Positions 24,179 through 33,355 of a stretch of DNA of 64,000 bases are shown here, one piece after another. The stretch covers positions 1 through 64,000 of the forward strand of contig DASUWH010000065.1 in assembly GCA_036378535.1 (NCBI GenBank), given 5' to 3'. The DNA is from Gp1-AA122 sp036378535. Lineage in GTDB: Bacteria > Acidobacteriota > Terriglobia > Terriglobales > Acidobacteriaceae. Each line of letters opens with the position of its first letter. Positions within the stretch are counted from its first letter, which is position 1. The position numbers and the translations under genes were made by a program. Below the pieces are notes generated by a model, which was not told where the DNA came from, searched no databases, and saw nothing but the letters and a program-made list of their open reading frames with translations.

Positions 24179-24660
24179 ACCACGCGCACCATCTTCGGCG
24201 TGAGACACCAGTTCAGGACTCCTCGCTGTCGCCCTGCTTCCACCCGCGCCACCGCGCCTTTCTTCAGGTCTACGGCACTTTTACCCGGATCCCCGGCAAT
24301 TGTCTTGCCCAAGAACTCACTGAGGTTCGGATTGTGCCCGACCACCATGATGGCGTCGTAACGCTCATACTTGATCAGTAATTTTTGGAAGCTTGCAAAA
24401 GTAGCTCCCGGTCGGAGAGCGTCCTCTACATGCAACTTTCCTTCATAGCCGATTTCGTTAGCCACCAGCGATGCCGTCTGGGTCGCGCGCTTGAGGGGAC
24501 TGGCGATGACCGCGTCGACCTGCGTATCCATGGCAGCAAGTGCCCGGCCAATGTAACCGCACTGCTCGATACCATCTTTATCGAGTGGACGTTTCTCATC
24601 TTTTTTGGGATCAATCATGTGCTGGCCGGCGCTGGCGTGTCGCAAGAAGTAAACGATCAT
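24130..24660 (-). CDS. sixA: phosphohistidine phosphatase SixA-like
   Basis: 176 aa histidine-phosphatase superfamily protein. Seen: the catalytic motif FLRHASAG at residues 5-12 (His8 would be the phosphorylated residue), DAVIASPLKRATQTASLV (about 49-66) and the second histidine in MVVGHNPNLSEFLG. E. coli SixA dephosphorylates phosphohistidine in the nitrogen PTS. The linkage here to ppk1 (stop of ppk1 is 6 bp upstream of this start) suggests a role linked to polyphosphate or phosphate in this organism, which is inference. The 3' end overlaps ppx on the other strand. Confidence 0.88.
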   Translation of the reverse strand: MIVYFLRHASAGQHMIDPKKDEKRPLDKDGIEQCGYIGRALAAMDTQVDAVIASPLKRATQTASLVANEIGYEGKLHVEDALRPGATFASFQKLLIKYERYDAIMVVGHNPNLSEFLGKTIAGDPGKSAVDLKKGAVARVEAGRQRGVLNWCLTPKMVRVVYATAAESVRPKTSRK

Positions 24661-24666
24661 GGATGG

Positions 24667-26823
24667 TTATCTTTCCTTCTCCACGCGTCGACGAATTCTG
24701 CGTGGCTTCGGCTCGGGCCTTTGCGCAATGTCCGCCAGGCTCGCTTTTCCTTCCGCCAGGGAAATCAGGAAATCCTGCGAATTGAACGGTACCAACTTTC
24801 CTTTGCGCCCGCTGCCCAGTTCCCCTGCCCGCACATAAGATCCGTCTTTCTGCAGGTAGCGCGCTTTCGCGTTGTCCGCAAGGTAAGCTTCCAGAATTTC
24901 GCGGCGGATTCTCTCCCGCAGCAGCGTGTCGCGAATCGGGGTCAGAACTTCGACGCGCTCATACAGGTTGCGCGGCATCCAGTCGGCACTGCCGGTATAG
25001 ACCTCTTCGTTGCCGCTGTTCAGGAAGTAAAAAATGCGGCTGTGCTCCAGAAATCGCCCCACGATGCTGCGTACCCGGATGCGGTCGCTGACGCCTCGAA
25101 CTCCCGGCCGCAAAGCACAAATACCCCGCACGATGAGATCAATATCCACTCCCGCCTGCGATGCCTGGTACAGCGCCACAATGATGTTCTTGTCCAGTAG
25201 CGCATTCATTTTGGCAATGATGCGTGCGGGGCGCCCTTGCCGAGCATGCTCCGTCTCTCGCGCGATCAGGCTCAGACACTGTTCCGCCAAATCAACCGGC
25301 GCCACCAGCAAGGGATCGTAATTCGGGTGTTCGGCGTAGGCCGTCAAAAAGCTGAAAACATCGTGCACGGCGTTGGTAATGTCCGGATCAGCCGTAAACA
25401 GACTCATGTCCGTGTAGATCCGCGCCGTGGTTGAATTGTAATTACCGGTACCAATGTGGCAGTAGCGCCGAGTTACACCATCGGGATCGCGCCTGACCAG
25501 AAGCGAGAGTTTGCAGTGAGTCTTCAGTCCCACCAAGCCGTGAAAAACCTGCACCCCGGCATCTTCCAGATCGCGCGCCCAGCGAATATTGGAGGCCTCG
25601 TCGAAGCGCGCCTTCAGTTCGACGACCGCGGTCACTTCTTTCCGCTCTGCCGCGGAAATCAACGCTGGCACGATGAGCGAGTGTTCACTGGTGCGGTATA
25701 AAGTCTGCTTCATCGAGAGCACGCGCGGATCCTCGGCCGCACTCTCGATAAACGACACCACCGCGTCGTACGAGTCGAAAGGGTGATGAAGCAGAATGTC
25801 ATGTCGCCGCAATTCCTCGAACAGGTCTTGCGACTTCGCCGTGAGCCGCAGCTCGCGCGGAATAAAGGTTTTGTATTTCAGCTCCGGATAGCCCACTTGC
25901 TCGTAGATGTTGAAGAGGCGCGACAAGTTGACTGGCCCCTGTGTGTTGAACACCTGCCACGGTTCCAATTCGAAATTGGTTCGCAGGCGCTCGATGATTT
26001 CCGGATCTGCATCGGATTCGATTTCCATGCGCACCGCGTCGCCTTTGCGCCGGTTATGCAGTTCGGTCCTTACCGATTCCAGCAAATTGCGCGATTCCTC
26101 TTCCTCGATGTAGAGATTGCTGTTGCGAGTGACCCGAAACGCGGCGGCGGAAACGATGTCGTAGCCTTTGTACATGCGCGAGGCATGAAATGCGACCAGG
26201 TCAGCCAGGAAAATGAAATCGGCGGTGTCCTGGGACGGTAAGCGCACCAACCGCGGCAGGGCTCGCGGCACGGTCACCACCCCGGTATAGGTCATGGAGG
26301 CGCGTCGCCTCCTTCTCAACAGAAACGCCAGGCATAGCGCTTTGTTGATAACCCGGGGAAAAGGGTGCGCGGGATCGACCGTGATAGGTGTTAACAGCGG
26401 GTCGAGTTCCTTCTCGCAGTACTCTTCGATAAAGGAGCGCCCCTCCGAATCGAGTTCCGCCAGGGAGAGAACCCGGATGCCATGCTCGGCCATCTCCGGC
26501 CGCAGCTGCTCGTTCCAGCAGCGATATTGGTCATCCACGAGTTCATGGGTAAAGCGCGAAATCACGTCGCGCTCCTCCATCAAGGTGAGACCATCGGAGC
26601 CAGCCTCGTTATATCCATCTTCGATCTGCTGCAATAGGCCCGCGACACGCACCTCGAAAAATTCGTCCAGATTGCTGGCCGTGATGGAAAGGAATTTCAG
26701 CCGCTCCAGCAGCGGGTTGTTTGGGTCCTGCGCCTCCTCCAGAACCCGCCGGTTGAACTCCAGCCAGGAGGACTCACGGTTGATGAAATATTCCGGACGG
26801 TCCAGAGAAATGCGTGCAGCCAT
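24667..26823 (-). CDS. ppk1: polyphosphate kinase 1
   Basis: 718 aa, matching PPK1 length. It catalyses reversible transfer of the ATP gamma-phosphate to polyphosphate. Seen: an N-terminal helical domain (FINRESSWLEFNRRVLEEA, residues about 13-31), the head domain, then two PLD-like C-terminal domains with VVELKARFDEASNIRWA, YCHIGTGNYNSTTARIYTD (containing the autophosphorylated His) and YTGSADWMPRNLYERVEVLTPI (containing a second conserved region). It is co-transcribed with sixA, 6 bp downstream, and lies next to pstS and the pst operon, a classic phosphate-starvation grouping. Confidence 0.97.
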   Translation of the reverse strand: MAARISLDRPEYFINRESSWLEFNRRVLEEAQDPNNPLLERLKFLSITASNLDEFFEVRVAGLLQQIEDGYNEAGSDGLTLMEERDVISRFTHELVDDQYRCWNEQLRPEMAEHGIRVLSLAELDSEGRSFIEEYCEKELDPLLTPITVDPAHPFPRVINKALCLAFLLRRRRRASMTYTGVVTVPRALPRLVRLPSQDTADFIFLADLVAFHASRMYKGYDIVSAAAFRVTRNSNLYIEEEESRNLLESVRTELHNRRKGDAVRMEIESDADPEIIERLRTNFELEPWQVFNTQGPVNLSRLFNIYEQVGYPELKYKTFIPRELRLTAKSQDLFEELRRHDILLHHPFDSYDAVVSFIESAAEDPRVLSMKQTLYRTSEHSLIVPALISAAERKEVTAVVELKARFDEASNIRWARDLEDAGVQVFHGLVGLKTHCKLSLLVRRDPDGVTRRYCHIGTGNYNSTTARIYTDMSLFTADPDITNAVHDVFSFLTAYAEHPNYDPLLVAPVDLAEQCLSLIARETEHARQGRPARIIAKMNALLDKNIIVALYQASQAGVDIDLIVRGICALRPGVRGVSDRIRVRSIVGRFLEHSRIFYFLNSGNEEVYTGSADWMPRNLYERVEVLTPIRDTLLRERIRREILEAYLADNAKARYLQKDGSYVRAGELGSGRKGKLVPFNSQDFLISLAEGKASLADIAQRPEPKPRRIRRRVEKER

Positions 26824-27049
26824 ACCTTGCTCGTGAGCGGTTGTTGGGAGCTGTTGCCGCCTCCCGCCAGTTGCCCGCTAAAGAATGCGAATATTTCTGA
26901 TGGTCACACTACGGCAGCGTTTCCAGTATAAAACAGCGCTCCCGCTCCGGAGCGGCACCAGCCACGCCGCAGTAACCGGTTTTGATTACAACAAAATAGA
27001 CGCCAATCATTCAACCAGCGCCTGATCTTGCTCGCGATCCAGCCGAGTC

Positions 27050-28054
27050 TCAATGCACCTGCTTGATAGCTTCCTTCACCTTGGCTGCAACGTTCTCAGG
27101 CAACGGGGCGTAATCCAACTGGGTTGTTTCTTTTTCACCGTCAGCCAGCATCCAGTTCAGAAAATCCACCACGATCTTTCCCTTGGCTGCATCTTTCGAC
27201 TGAGTCGGAATCAGTAGCCACGTAAAGCTGGAAATCGGGTAGGCGTCCTTTCCTGGCGCGTTGGTGATGGAAACGCGAAAGTCCGCCGGCATGTTCTTGA
27301 CCGAGGCCGCGGCCGCCGTTGCCCCCTCCAGACTGCCTCTTAACCAGTTCCCGGCAGCGTTGCGAACGGCTCCGTACGGAATCTTGTTTTGCACCGCATA
27401 AATCAGTTCCACGTAGCCAAATGCGCCCTCCATCTGCCGGACCATTCCCGCGACACCTTCGTTGCCCTTGGCTCCGAGGCCGACCGGCCACTTTACCGAG
27501 GTGCCTTTGCCCACGCGGCTCTGCCACTCTGCACTCACTTTCGACAGGTAATCGGTGAAAATGTAGTTGGTGCCGCTCCCATCCGACCGGTGCACGACGA
27601 GGATAGGTTTGTCCGGCAACTTCACTCCCGGATTATCTTTGGCAATAGCCTTGTCATTCCAGTTGGCTATTTTTCCCAGACAAATATCCGCCATGACCTC
27701 GGGCGAAAACCTCAGTTCACCCGAAACCCCCGGCACGTTATAGGCGGGGACCACCGCGCCCAGCACGGTGGGAATATGCAGGATTTTGACCTTGGCCTGC
27801 GCTAGTTGCTCATCGGTCATTGGTCCGTCGCTGGCGCCAAAATCCACAGTTCCCGCCAGCACTTGCCGGATGCCGCCGCCGCTACCAATGGATTGATAGT
27901 TGATTTCAACGTCAGGATGGAGCTTGTGGTAATCGCTGAACCACTTCGAATACATAGGATAAGGAAAGGTCGCCCCCGCCCCATTCAACGTTGTCTGGCT
28001 TACTGCCGGAAGCGCCAGCGCAAGACAGAGAAGAAACACCAGTCGTCGAATCAA
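27050..28054 (-). CDS. pstS: phosphate ABC transporter substrate-binding protein
   Basis: 334 aa periplasmic phosphate-binding protein. Signal peptide at residues 1-19. Seen: LNGAGATFPYPMYSKW (about 22-37), NYQSIGSGGGIRQ (about 53-65; serine and glycine phosphate ligands), DFGASDGPMTDEQL, VHRSDGSGTNYIFTDYL and FLNWMLADGEKE. It delivers phosphate to PstCA. It is transcribed on its own, upstream of ppk1 by 226 bp, with a candidate Pho box 44 bp upstream of the start. Its separation from pstCAB lets binding protein be made at higher levels, a common arrangement. Confidence 0.97.
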   Translation of the reverse strand: MIRRLVFLLCLALALPAVSQTTLNGAGATFPYPMYSKWFSDYHKLHPDVEINYQSIGSGGGIRQVLAGTVDFGASDGPMTDEQLAQAKVKILHIPTVLGAVVPAYNVPGVSGELRFSPEVMADICLGKIANWNDKAIAKDNPGVKLPDKPILVVHRSDGSGTNYIFTDYLSKVSAEWQSRVGKGTSVKWPVGLGAKGNEGVAGMVRQMEGAFGYVELIYAVQNKIPYGAVRNAAGNWLRGSLEGATAAAASVKNMPADFRVSITNAPGKDAYPISSFTWLLIPTQSKDAAKGKIVVDFLNWMLADGEKETTQLDYAPLPENVAAKVKEAIKQVH

Positions 28055-28098
28055 ACAAAACCTCCTGTGCCAGTTTGTTACGAGTTTTAGCCCCCGTG

Positions 28099-28114
28099 TG
28101 TTAAAGGACTGTTA
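28099..28114. promoter_or_regulatory. candidate Pho box (TGTTA-N6-TGTTA) upstream of pstS
   Basis: TGTTA at 28099-28103 and 28110-28114 are 11 bp apart, and a CGTTA at 28132-28136 keeps the 11-bp phase at two turns. The same doublet lies upstream of pstC at 21519-21534. Site placement 44 bp before the pstS start suits activator binding. The unit orientation is plus-strand, that is toward murI, so strand preference is unresolved. Confidence 0.5.
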
Positions 28115-28217
28115 CAAGCAGATAAATTTACCGTTAACCGGCGCGGGAACCGCATCCGGCAATACCGGTTTAATTGCCCTGATTCCTAAGCCTTTGAACA
28201 GCTATGATGAATGCTCT

Positions 28218-29042
28218 ATGGCGACACGGCGTCCCTGCATCGGCGTCTTCGATTCAGGTTTCGGCGGTCTGACCGTGCTCAAGGAATTGATCCAGCACGC
28301 CCCCGATGCCGACTACGTCTACTTCGGCGATACCGCCCGCCTTCCCTACGGGTCGAAATCAGCCGAAACCGTCGCGCGCTACGCCCTGGGCGCCTGTAGT
28401 TACCTGGAGGAGCACGGAGCACAACTTCTGGTCATAGCCTGCAACACGGCGACGGCTTTGGCCCTTCCCCAGATCTCGGCAGCAGCCCATGTCCCCGTAA
28501 TCGGAGTGGTCGAACCCGGAGCAGAATGCGCATCGGCCGCCAGCCGATCTCGAAAAGTGGTTGTGCTTGCGACCGAAGCCACCGTAAGCAGCCACGCCTA
28601 TGAGAAGGCGCTTCGAGCACGCGGAGTGGAGACTCAAGAAAAGGCGTGCCCGTTGCTCGTCCCTCTGGTTGAGGAGGGTTGGGTCGATCATCCCGTGACC
28701 GAACAAGTCGCGGGCATCTACCTGAGCGAAGCCTTCGGGGACGGCACCCAGCCCGCTGATGTTCTCCTGCTCGGCTGTACACACTATCCTTTGCTGAAGC
28801 CTCTTCTGCGCCGGGTTTCGCCATCCCATGTCACCATTGTTGATTCGGCCGAATCCACAGCCCAAGCCGTTGCTCAGAAGCTGACCCTTGAACCTCTACC
28901 CCGATCCGGGCAGGCAGAACGCCGGGCTCAATCTCGCCTTAAATTCTTTGCCACGGACTCAGTGGGAAAATTCCGGCGTCTGGGAGCCATGTTCCTGGCC
29001 CACCCCATCGCAGAAGTTCAGCACGTCGACTTGAACGAATAA
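28218..29042 (+). CDS. murI: glutamate racemase
   Basis: 274 aa. Start ATG at 28218 is chosen since the protein then opens near the conserved IGVFDSGFGGLTVL; the longer frame from 28098 would run through the Pho-box region. It supplies D-glutamate for peptidoglycan. Seen: DTARLPYGSKS (about residues 37-47), catalytic cysteines in LLVIACNTATALAL and LLLGCTHYPLL, and the cofactor-independent acid-base pair's companions near IGVVEPGAECA. It is divergent from pstS and followed by a bidirectional hairpin. Confidence 0.95.
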   Translation: MATRRPCIGVFDSGFGGLTVLKELIQHAPDADYVYFGDTARLPYGSKSAETVARYALGACSYLEEHGAQLLVIACNTATALALPQISAAAHVPVIGVVEPGAECASAASRSRKVVVLATEATVSSHAYEKALRARGVETQEKACPLLVPLVEEGWVDHPVTEQVAGIYLSEAFGDGTQPADVLLLGCTHYPLLKPLLRRVSPSHVTIVDSAESTAQAVAQKLTLEPLPRSGQAERRAQSRLKFFATDSVGKFRRLGAMFLAHPIAEVQHVDLNE

Positions 29043-29093
29043 GCCTCCATGAACCTCTGTTTCCGCTGCGGTGGGTCTGTGTCCCTTCCCCAT

Positions 29094-29122
29094 AAAAGAA
29101 AAGGCCGCTCAAAAGAGCGGCC
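29094..29122 (-). terminator. bidirectional intrinsic terminator between murI and tonB
   Basis: An 8-bp perfect stem GGCCGCTC (29103-29110) / GAGCGGCC (29115-29122) has an AAAA loop. On the minus strand TTCTTTT follows, which fits the end of the TonB gene. On the plus strand TGTTTCCCTTT follows, weaker but usable for murI. Confidence 0.82.
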
Positions 29123-29149
29123 TGTTTCCCTTTCCAGCTTGTATCTGGT

Positions 29150-30148
29150 TCAATACAGCCGGAAATCAACCTCGACGTTAATCTGCACCGCCACCGGCTT
29201 TCCGTCCTTCATGGCCGGCTCAAATTTCCACTGCTTTACGGCCTCGATGGCTTTTTCATCCAGTCCGAGACCCAGGCTGCGCGCAACCTTGATGTCGCGC
29301 GGATGGCCATCCGGACCTACGATCAGCCATAGAACGCACGTTCCCTGGTACTTCGCCTTGCGGGCCTCCTCCGAATATTCCGGATCAGGCGAGTAGACTG
29401 CCCGCGGCGCCGACACGCCACCGCCCACGCGGAACACGCCACCGCCCGTACCACCTCCGCGGCCCGCGCCGACGCCAGGTCCTTCCCCAACGCCTACGCC
29501 ACCGCCCGAACCTGACCCAATGCCACCGCCGAAACCAGTGCCGTTCGAAGGCGGTCCGGCAGGAATGTGGGACATCGGATCGCCCAGGTTGGGCATATTG
29601 TTGGAAGCGATGTGCACCTGCGGAGGCACCGCCACCGCAGGCTCAGCCACCAGCTTCGGGTTCTCGTTTCTCACCACCATGGCCGGAGGCGTTATCGGCT
29701 GCATGTCTTGCTTCGGCAGCCGTCCTTTTGGGGCCTGGAACTTGTCGCGGTCGCCGCCGCCGCCGCCACCACCCGATTGCGTTTTGGCTGGTTGCAGCGT
29801 TGGGATATCGTCCGACGGCGCAATCAAGGTGACCGTCTCATGCTTTTGCACTTGCTGCACTACACGCCGCCCCATGATCGTGAGCCCGATGATCAAGGCC
29901 ACCGCCACCATGTGCACGACAGTCGAGCCCATCGCGCCGCGGCGGGAGTAGTTATAGAAGCCCCAGATATCGCGAACCGGTTCCGGTCTCGATGTCAATC
30001 GCAATGGCGGGAGCTTCTTGGGAAAAAGAATGTCATCAATACCCTGGACAAGCGATTTCCACAGCGGCTGATCCAAGGTCTCCTTGGGCAGCAACAGATG
30101 GATTTCGGGCTGGCGTTCCGACGGTGGGTTAATCAACTCAGTTGCCAT
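29150..30148 (-). CDS. tonB: energy transducer TonB
   Basis: 332 aa. An unusually long cytoplasmic N-terminus (residues 1-74) precedes one transmembrane helix (about 75-96, V-V-H-M-V-A-V-A-L-I-I-G-L-T-I). A Gly/Pro-rich periplasmic spacer (about 120-240, poly-Gly runs and GSGSGGGVGVGEG) is followed by the TonB C-terminal domain (about 250-332) with SPDPEYSEEARKAKYQGTCVLWLIV and AIEAVKQWKFEPAMKDGKPV. It transmits proton-motive force to outer-membrane receptors such as the one at 3652-7254. ExbB and ExbD are not in the window. The spacer is Gly-rich rather than the usual Pro-Lys/Pro-Glu type. Confidence 0.9.
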   Translation of the reverse strand: MATELINPPSERQPEIHLLLPKETLDQPLWKSLVQGIDDILFPKKLPPLRLTSRPEPVRDIWGFYNYSRRGAMGSTVVHMVAVALIIGLTIMGRRVVQQVQKHETVTLIAPSDDIPTLQPAKTQSGGGGGGGDRDKFQAPKGRLPKQDMQPITPPAMVVRNENPKLVAEPAVAVPPQVHIASNNMPNLGDPMSHIPAGPPSNGTGFGGGIGSGSGGGVGVGEGPGVGAGRGGGTGGGVFRVGGGVSAPRAVYSPDPEYSEEARKAKYQGTCVLWLIVGPDGHPRDIKVARSLGLGLDEKAIEAVKQWKFEPAMKDGKPVAVQINVEVDFRLY

Positions 30149-30463
30149 AAATTCGACCCGATTCTTTCCTCTTCCTTCGCAGACGTGGGAACTTCGCCGT
30201 GCACGCTAAGGGATGTGCCCAGCTACTTCCAAGTTGCTTCTCAAATATCTCGGCGTTAACCCCTTAGTTCCGGAACGCTGCCACCAGGTGCGGTAAGCGG
30301 GGAATCCGGTCCTGCGGTTCGTTAAATTTAGATGCCTGCAGCCGCAGCTTTGATGGAAATTGTACACGCTTTTTTCTGTGATCCCGAGTAGTTTTCCTGA
30401 CTCCCTGGATCACCAGTTCTCGCCCGAAGGTGCAATGGACGTTCGTTTCTTGCGACCCGTATA
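30149..30463. other. 315-bp divergent intergenic region upstream of tonB and ileS
   Basis: The region must hold the promoters of both flanking genes. I looked for a T-box leader for ileS (specifier stem, AGGGTGGNACCGCG antiterminator) and saw none. No convincing promoter or riboswitch stands out. Confidence 0.4.
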
Positions 30464-33355
30464 ATGAAAAAAATCAACAATTTGGGAGAATACGCGCGCG
30501 TGCCGCTCGATCCGAAGTCCACCCTCAACCTGCCCAGAACCGATTTCCCCATGAAGGCCAACCTGCCTCAAAACGAGCCAAAAACCCTGGCTCGCTGGGA
30601 CGAGATGGGCATTTACGAGCGCATCCGCGAAGCCCGCAAAGGCGCGCCTAGCTATGTCCTGCACGATGGCCCGCCCTACGCCAATGGTCCGATCCACCTG
30701 GGTACGGCGATGAACAAGTCGCTCAAAGATTTTGTCGTGAAGTCGAAAACCATGGCGGGCTTCGATGCCCCCTACGTACCCGGCTGGGACTGCCACGGAC
30801 TGCCGATCGAAATCAAGGTCGACAAAATGCTGGGCGGAAAAAAGTTGCAGATGAAACCCATCGACGTGCGCCTCGAGTGCCGCCGGTACGCCGAAAAGTA
30901 CCTCGACCTGCAACGCTCTCAATTCAAGCGCATCGGCGTCTTCGGCCGCTGGAACCGGCCCTATTCTACGATGACCCCGGAGTATGAATCGGTCATCGTT
31001 GAGATCTTCTTCAAGTTTTTCGAGAACGGATTCGTCTACAACGGCCTGCGTTCTACCTACTGGTGCATCCACGACGAGACTGCGTTGGCCGAGGCCGAAG
31101 TCGAGTACGAAAATCACCACAGCCCCACGGTTTGGGTGAAATACCAGTTGCAGTCAGACCCGAGAACCATCAGTCCAGACTTGGCCGATCGCCGTATCCA
31201 CGGCCAGAAACCCGTCTCGACGATCATCTGGACCACTACTCCCTGGACTCTGCCCGCCTCTATGGCGGTCGCATTCCATCCAGAAGAAGAGTACGTAGCG
31301 CTGGAAACCGAAAACGATATCTACATCGTCGCCGAGCGCCTGTCGAAGGCGACTGCCGAAAAGTGTGGCTTTCCCGACGCCCGGCCCATCGCCCGTTTCC
31401 CCGGCAAAGCGATGGAGAACACCTGGTTCTATCATCCTTTTCTGCCATGGGAGCGTCGCAAAATCTTAGGTGTCGTGGCCGATTACGTGACCATGGACAC
31501 CGGCACCGGCGTGGTCCACACCGCCCCCGCCCATGGCGCCGAAGACTTTCAGACCGGCCAAAAATACAAGTTGGACCCGACCTGTGACGTCGATGCGTCA
31601 GGGGTCATCCACAACGGCCTGCCAGAATACGAAGGCAAAAGAGTTTTTGACGCGAACAAACCGATCGTCGAGCTTTTGAGGAGCCGTGGGGTGCTGCTCC
31701 ACAGCGAAACCCTGGAGCACGCTTATCCTCATTGCTGGCGCTGTCATAACCCGGTCATCTTCCGCGCTACCGAGCAGTGGTTTATCTCCATGGAAACGCC
31801 CATGAAGGACGGCACCCTGCGCAGCCGCACCCTGGAAGAAATCAAGCATGTGAAATGGGATCCGGCCTGGGGCGAGGAGCGCATCTCCAACATGATTGCC
31901 ACCCGCCCCGACTGGTGCATCTCGCGTCAGCGCGTCTGGGGCGTGCCTATCGCTGTGTTTCTCTGCAAGGGTTGCGGCAAGCCCCTCAACAATCTCGCGA
32001 TCAACAACACCGTCGTCCAGTTCTTCGCCAAAAACGGCGCCGACGCCTGGTACACGCCCGCGGCTGATGCCCTGGTTCCTAAAGGAACGAAGTGTCCCAA
32101 CTGCTCGGGCACCGAATTTGAAAAGGAAATGGATATCATTGATGTCTGGTTCGAATCTGGCTCCAGCCATGCCGCCGTTCTTGGCCGCGAACCGGATCTA
32201 CCGTGGCCCGCCGATATGTATCTCGAAGGCGCCGACCAATACCGCGGCTGGTTCCACTCTTCCCTGCTGTGCTCGATGGGATGGAAGGAAACCGCGCCCT
32301 ATCGCCTGGTGGTCACCCCCGGTTGGACCCTCGACGAACACGGCCATGCCATGTCTAAGTCCCGCGGCAATGATGTTGATCCGGTCGATATCGCTGACCG
32401 CCTGGGCGCAGAAATCGTCCGCCTGTGGGTGGCTTCCGTAGACTTCCGTGAGGACGTGGTCGGCTCCGAGGCGATCATGAAGGCCGTCGCCGAAAACTAC
32501 CGCAAGATCCGCAACACCTTCCGCTACATTCTCGGCAACCTGAATGGTTTTGATCCCCAGCGCGACCGCGTGCCTTTCAAACGAATGCACTCGATCGATC
32601 AGTTCATGCTGCGTGAAACCGCCGAACTCAACCTGCGAGTGCAGCGCTGGTACGAAGAATTCGCCTTTCACAAAATCTACCAGCGAGTGAACCAGTTCTG
32701 CGTCGTGGACTTGAGCGCCTTCTACTTCGACGTGTTGAAGGATCGCCTTTACACCGCGGCTCCGAATTCGCAAGCGCGTCGCTCCGCGCAAACCGCAGTC
32801 TGGCTGATCGGCGAGACCCTGGTTGGCCTTCTCGCTCCCATCACCAGCTTTACCTGCGAGGAAGTCTGGCAATACTTGCCCAAAATGGCGAATCGCGCGC
32901 CTAGCGTGCACCTCACCCGCTTTCCCGCGACCGCCGACATCCTGGGAAGCGCTCCCGCAGAAGACAAGAACCAGAAAGAAGATTGGACCACTCTGCACAG
33001 CGTTCGCGATGAAGTGCTGAAAGCTTTGGAAGAGGCTCGAAATAGCAAAATGATCGGCGGCAGCCTGGAAGCCCAGGTCCAAGTCACCGCCACTGACCCG
33101 GTCTACTCTGTTCTCGCCCGCTATCGCGACGAGCTGCGCTACATCTTTATTGTTTCTGCCGTGATGCCGGAGCAAGGCACCTTACCAGATGGCGCTAGCG
33201 GCGTGAAGGTCCAGGTCAGCAAAGCCGCGGGCGAGAAATGTACCCGCTGCTGGAATTACTCGACCCATGTGGGCGAAGACAAGGAGTATCCGACAGTTTG
33301 CGAGCGCTGCAGCTCGGTCCTGCACGAAATGGAACCCGGAGCGGCCAGTGCATAA
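30464..33355 (+). CDS. ileS: isoleucyl-tRNA synthetase
   Basis: 963 aa class I synthetase charging tRNA-Ile. Seen: KSTLNLPRTDFPMKANLPQNEP at the N-terminus (residues about 19-39), the HIGH-like motif in DGPPYANGPIHLGTAMNKSLKD, the CP1 editing domain (TTTPWTLPASMAVAFHP, VVHTAPAHGAEDF), WCISRQRVWGVPIAVF, the KMSKS-loop variant A-M-S-K-S, an anticodon-binding domain, and a C-terminal zinc finger CTRCWNYS…CERCSSVL. The zinc finger marks the bacterial type-1 (mupirocin-sensitive class) enzyme. The first Lys of KMSKS is Ala here; the catalytically important second Lys is retained. The stop codon lies within the first unit of a repeat block. Confidence 0.97.
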   Translation: MKKINNLGEYARVPLDPKSTLNLPRTDFPMKANLPQNEPKTLARWDEMGIYERIREARKGAPSYVLHDGPPYANGPIHLGTAMNKSLKDFVVKSKTMAGFDAPYVPGWDCHGLPIEIKVDKMLGGKKLQMKPIDVRLECRRYAEKYLDLQRSQFKRIGVFGRWNRPYSTMTPEYESVIVEIFFKFFENGFVYNGLRSTYWCIHDETALAEAEVEYENHHSPTVWVKYQLQSDPRTISPDLADRRIHGQKPVSTIIWTTTPWTLPASMAVAFHPEEEYVALETENDIYIVAERLSKATAEKCGFPDARPIARFPGKAMENTWFYHPFLPWERRKILGVVADYVTMDTGTGVVHTAPAHGAEDFQTGQKYKLDPTCDVDASGVIHNGLPEYEGKRVFDANKPIVELLRSRGVLLHSETLEHAYPHCWRCHNPVIFRATEQWFISMETPMKDGTLRSRTLEEIKHVKWDPAWGEERISNMIATRPDWCISRQRVWGVPIAVFLCKGCGKPLNNLAINNTVVQFFAKNGADAWYTPAADALVPKGTKCPNCSGTEFEKEMDIIDVWFESGSSHAAVLGREPDLPWPADMYLEGADQYRGWFHSSLLCSMGWKETAPYRLVVTPGWTLDEHGHAMSKSRGNDVDPVDIADRLGAEIVRLWVASVDFREDVVGSEAIMKAVAENYRKIRNTFRYILGNLNGFDPQRDRVPFKRMHSIDQFMLRETAELNLRVQRWYEEFAFHKIYQRVNQFCVVDLSAFYFDVLKDRLYTAAPNSQARRSAQTAVWLIGETLVGLLAPITSFTCEEVWQYLPKMANRAPSVHLTRFPATADILGSAPAEDKNQKEDWTTLHSVRDEVLKALEEARNSKMIGGSLEAQVQVTATDPVYSVLARYRDELRYIFIVSAVMPEQGTLPDGASGVKVQVSKAAGEKCTRCWNYSTHVGEDKEYPTVCERCSSVLHEMEPGAASA

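Noticed and set aside
30149..30463. T-box riboswitch for ileS
   Set aside because: No specifier loop, T-box sequence or antiterminator fold was found.
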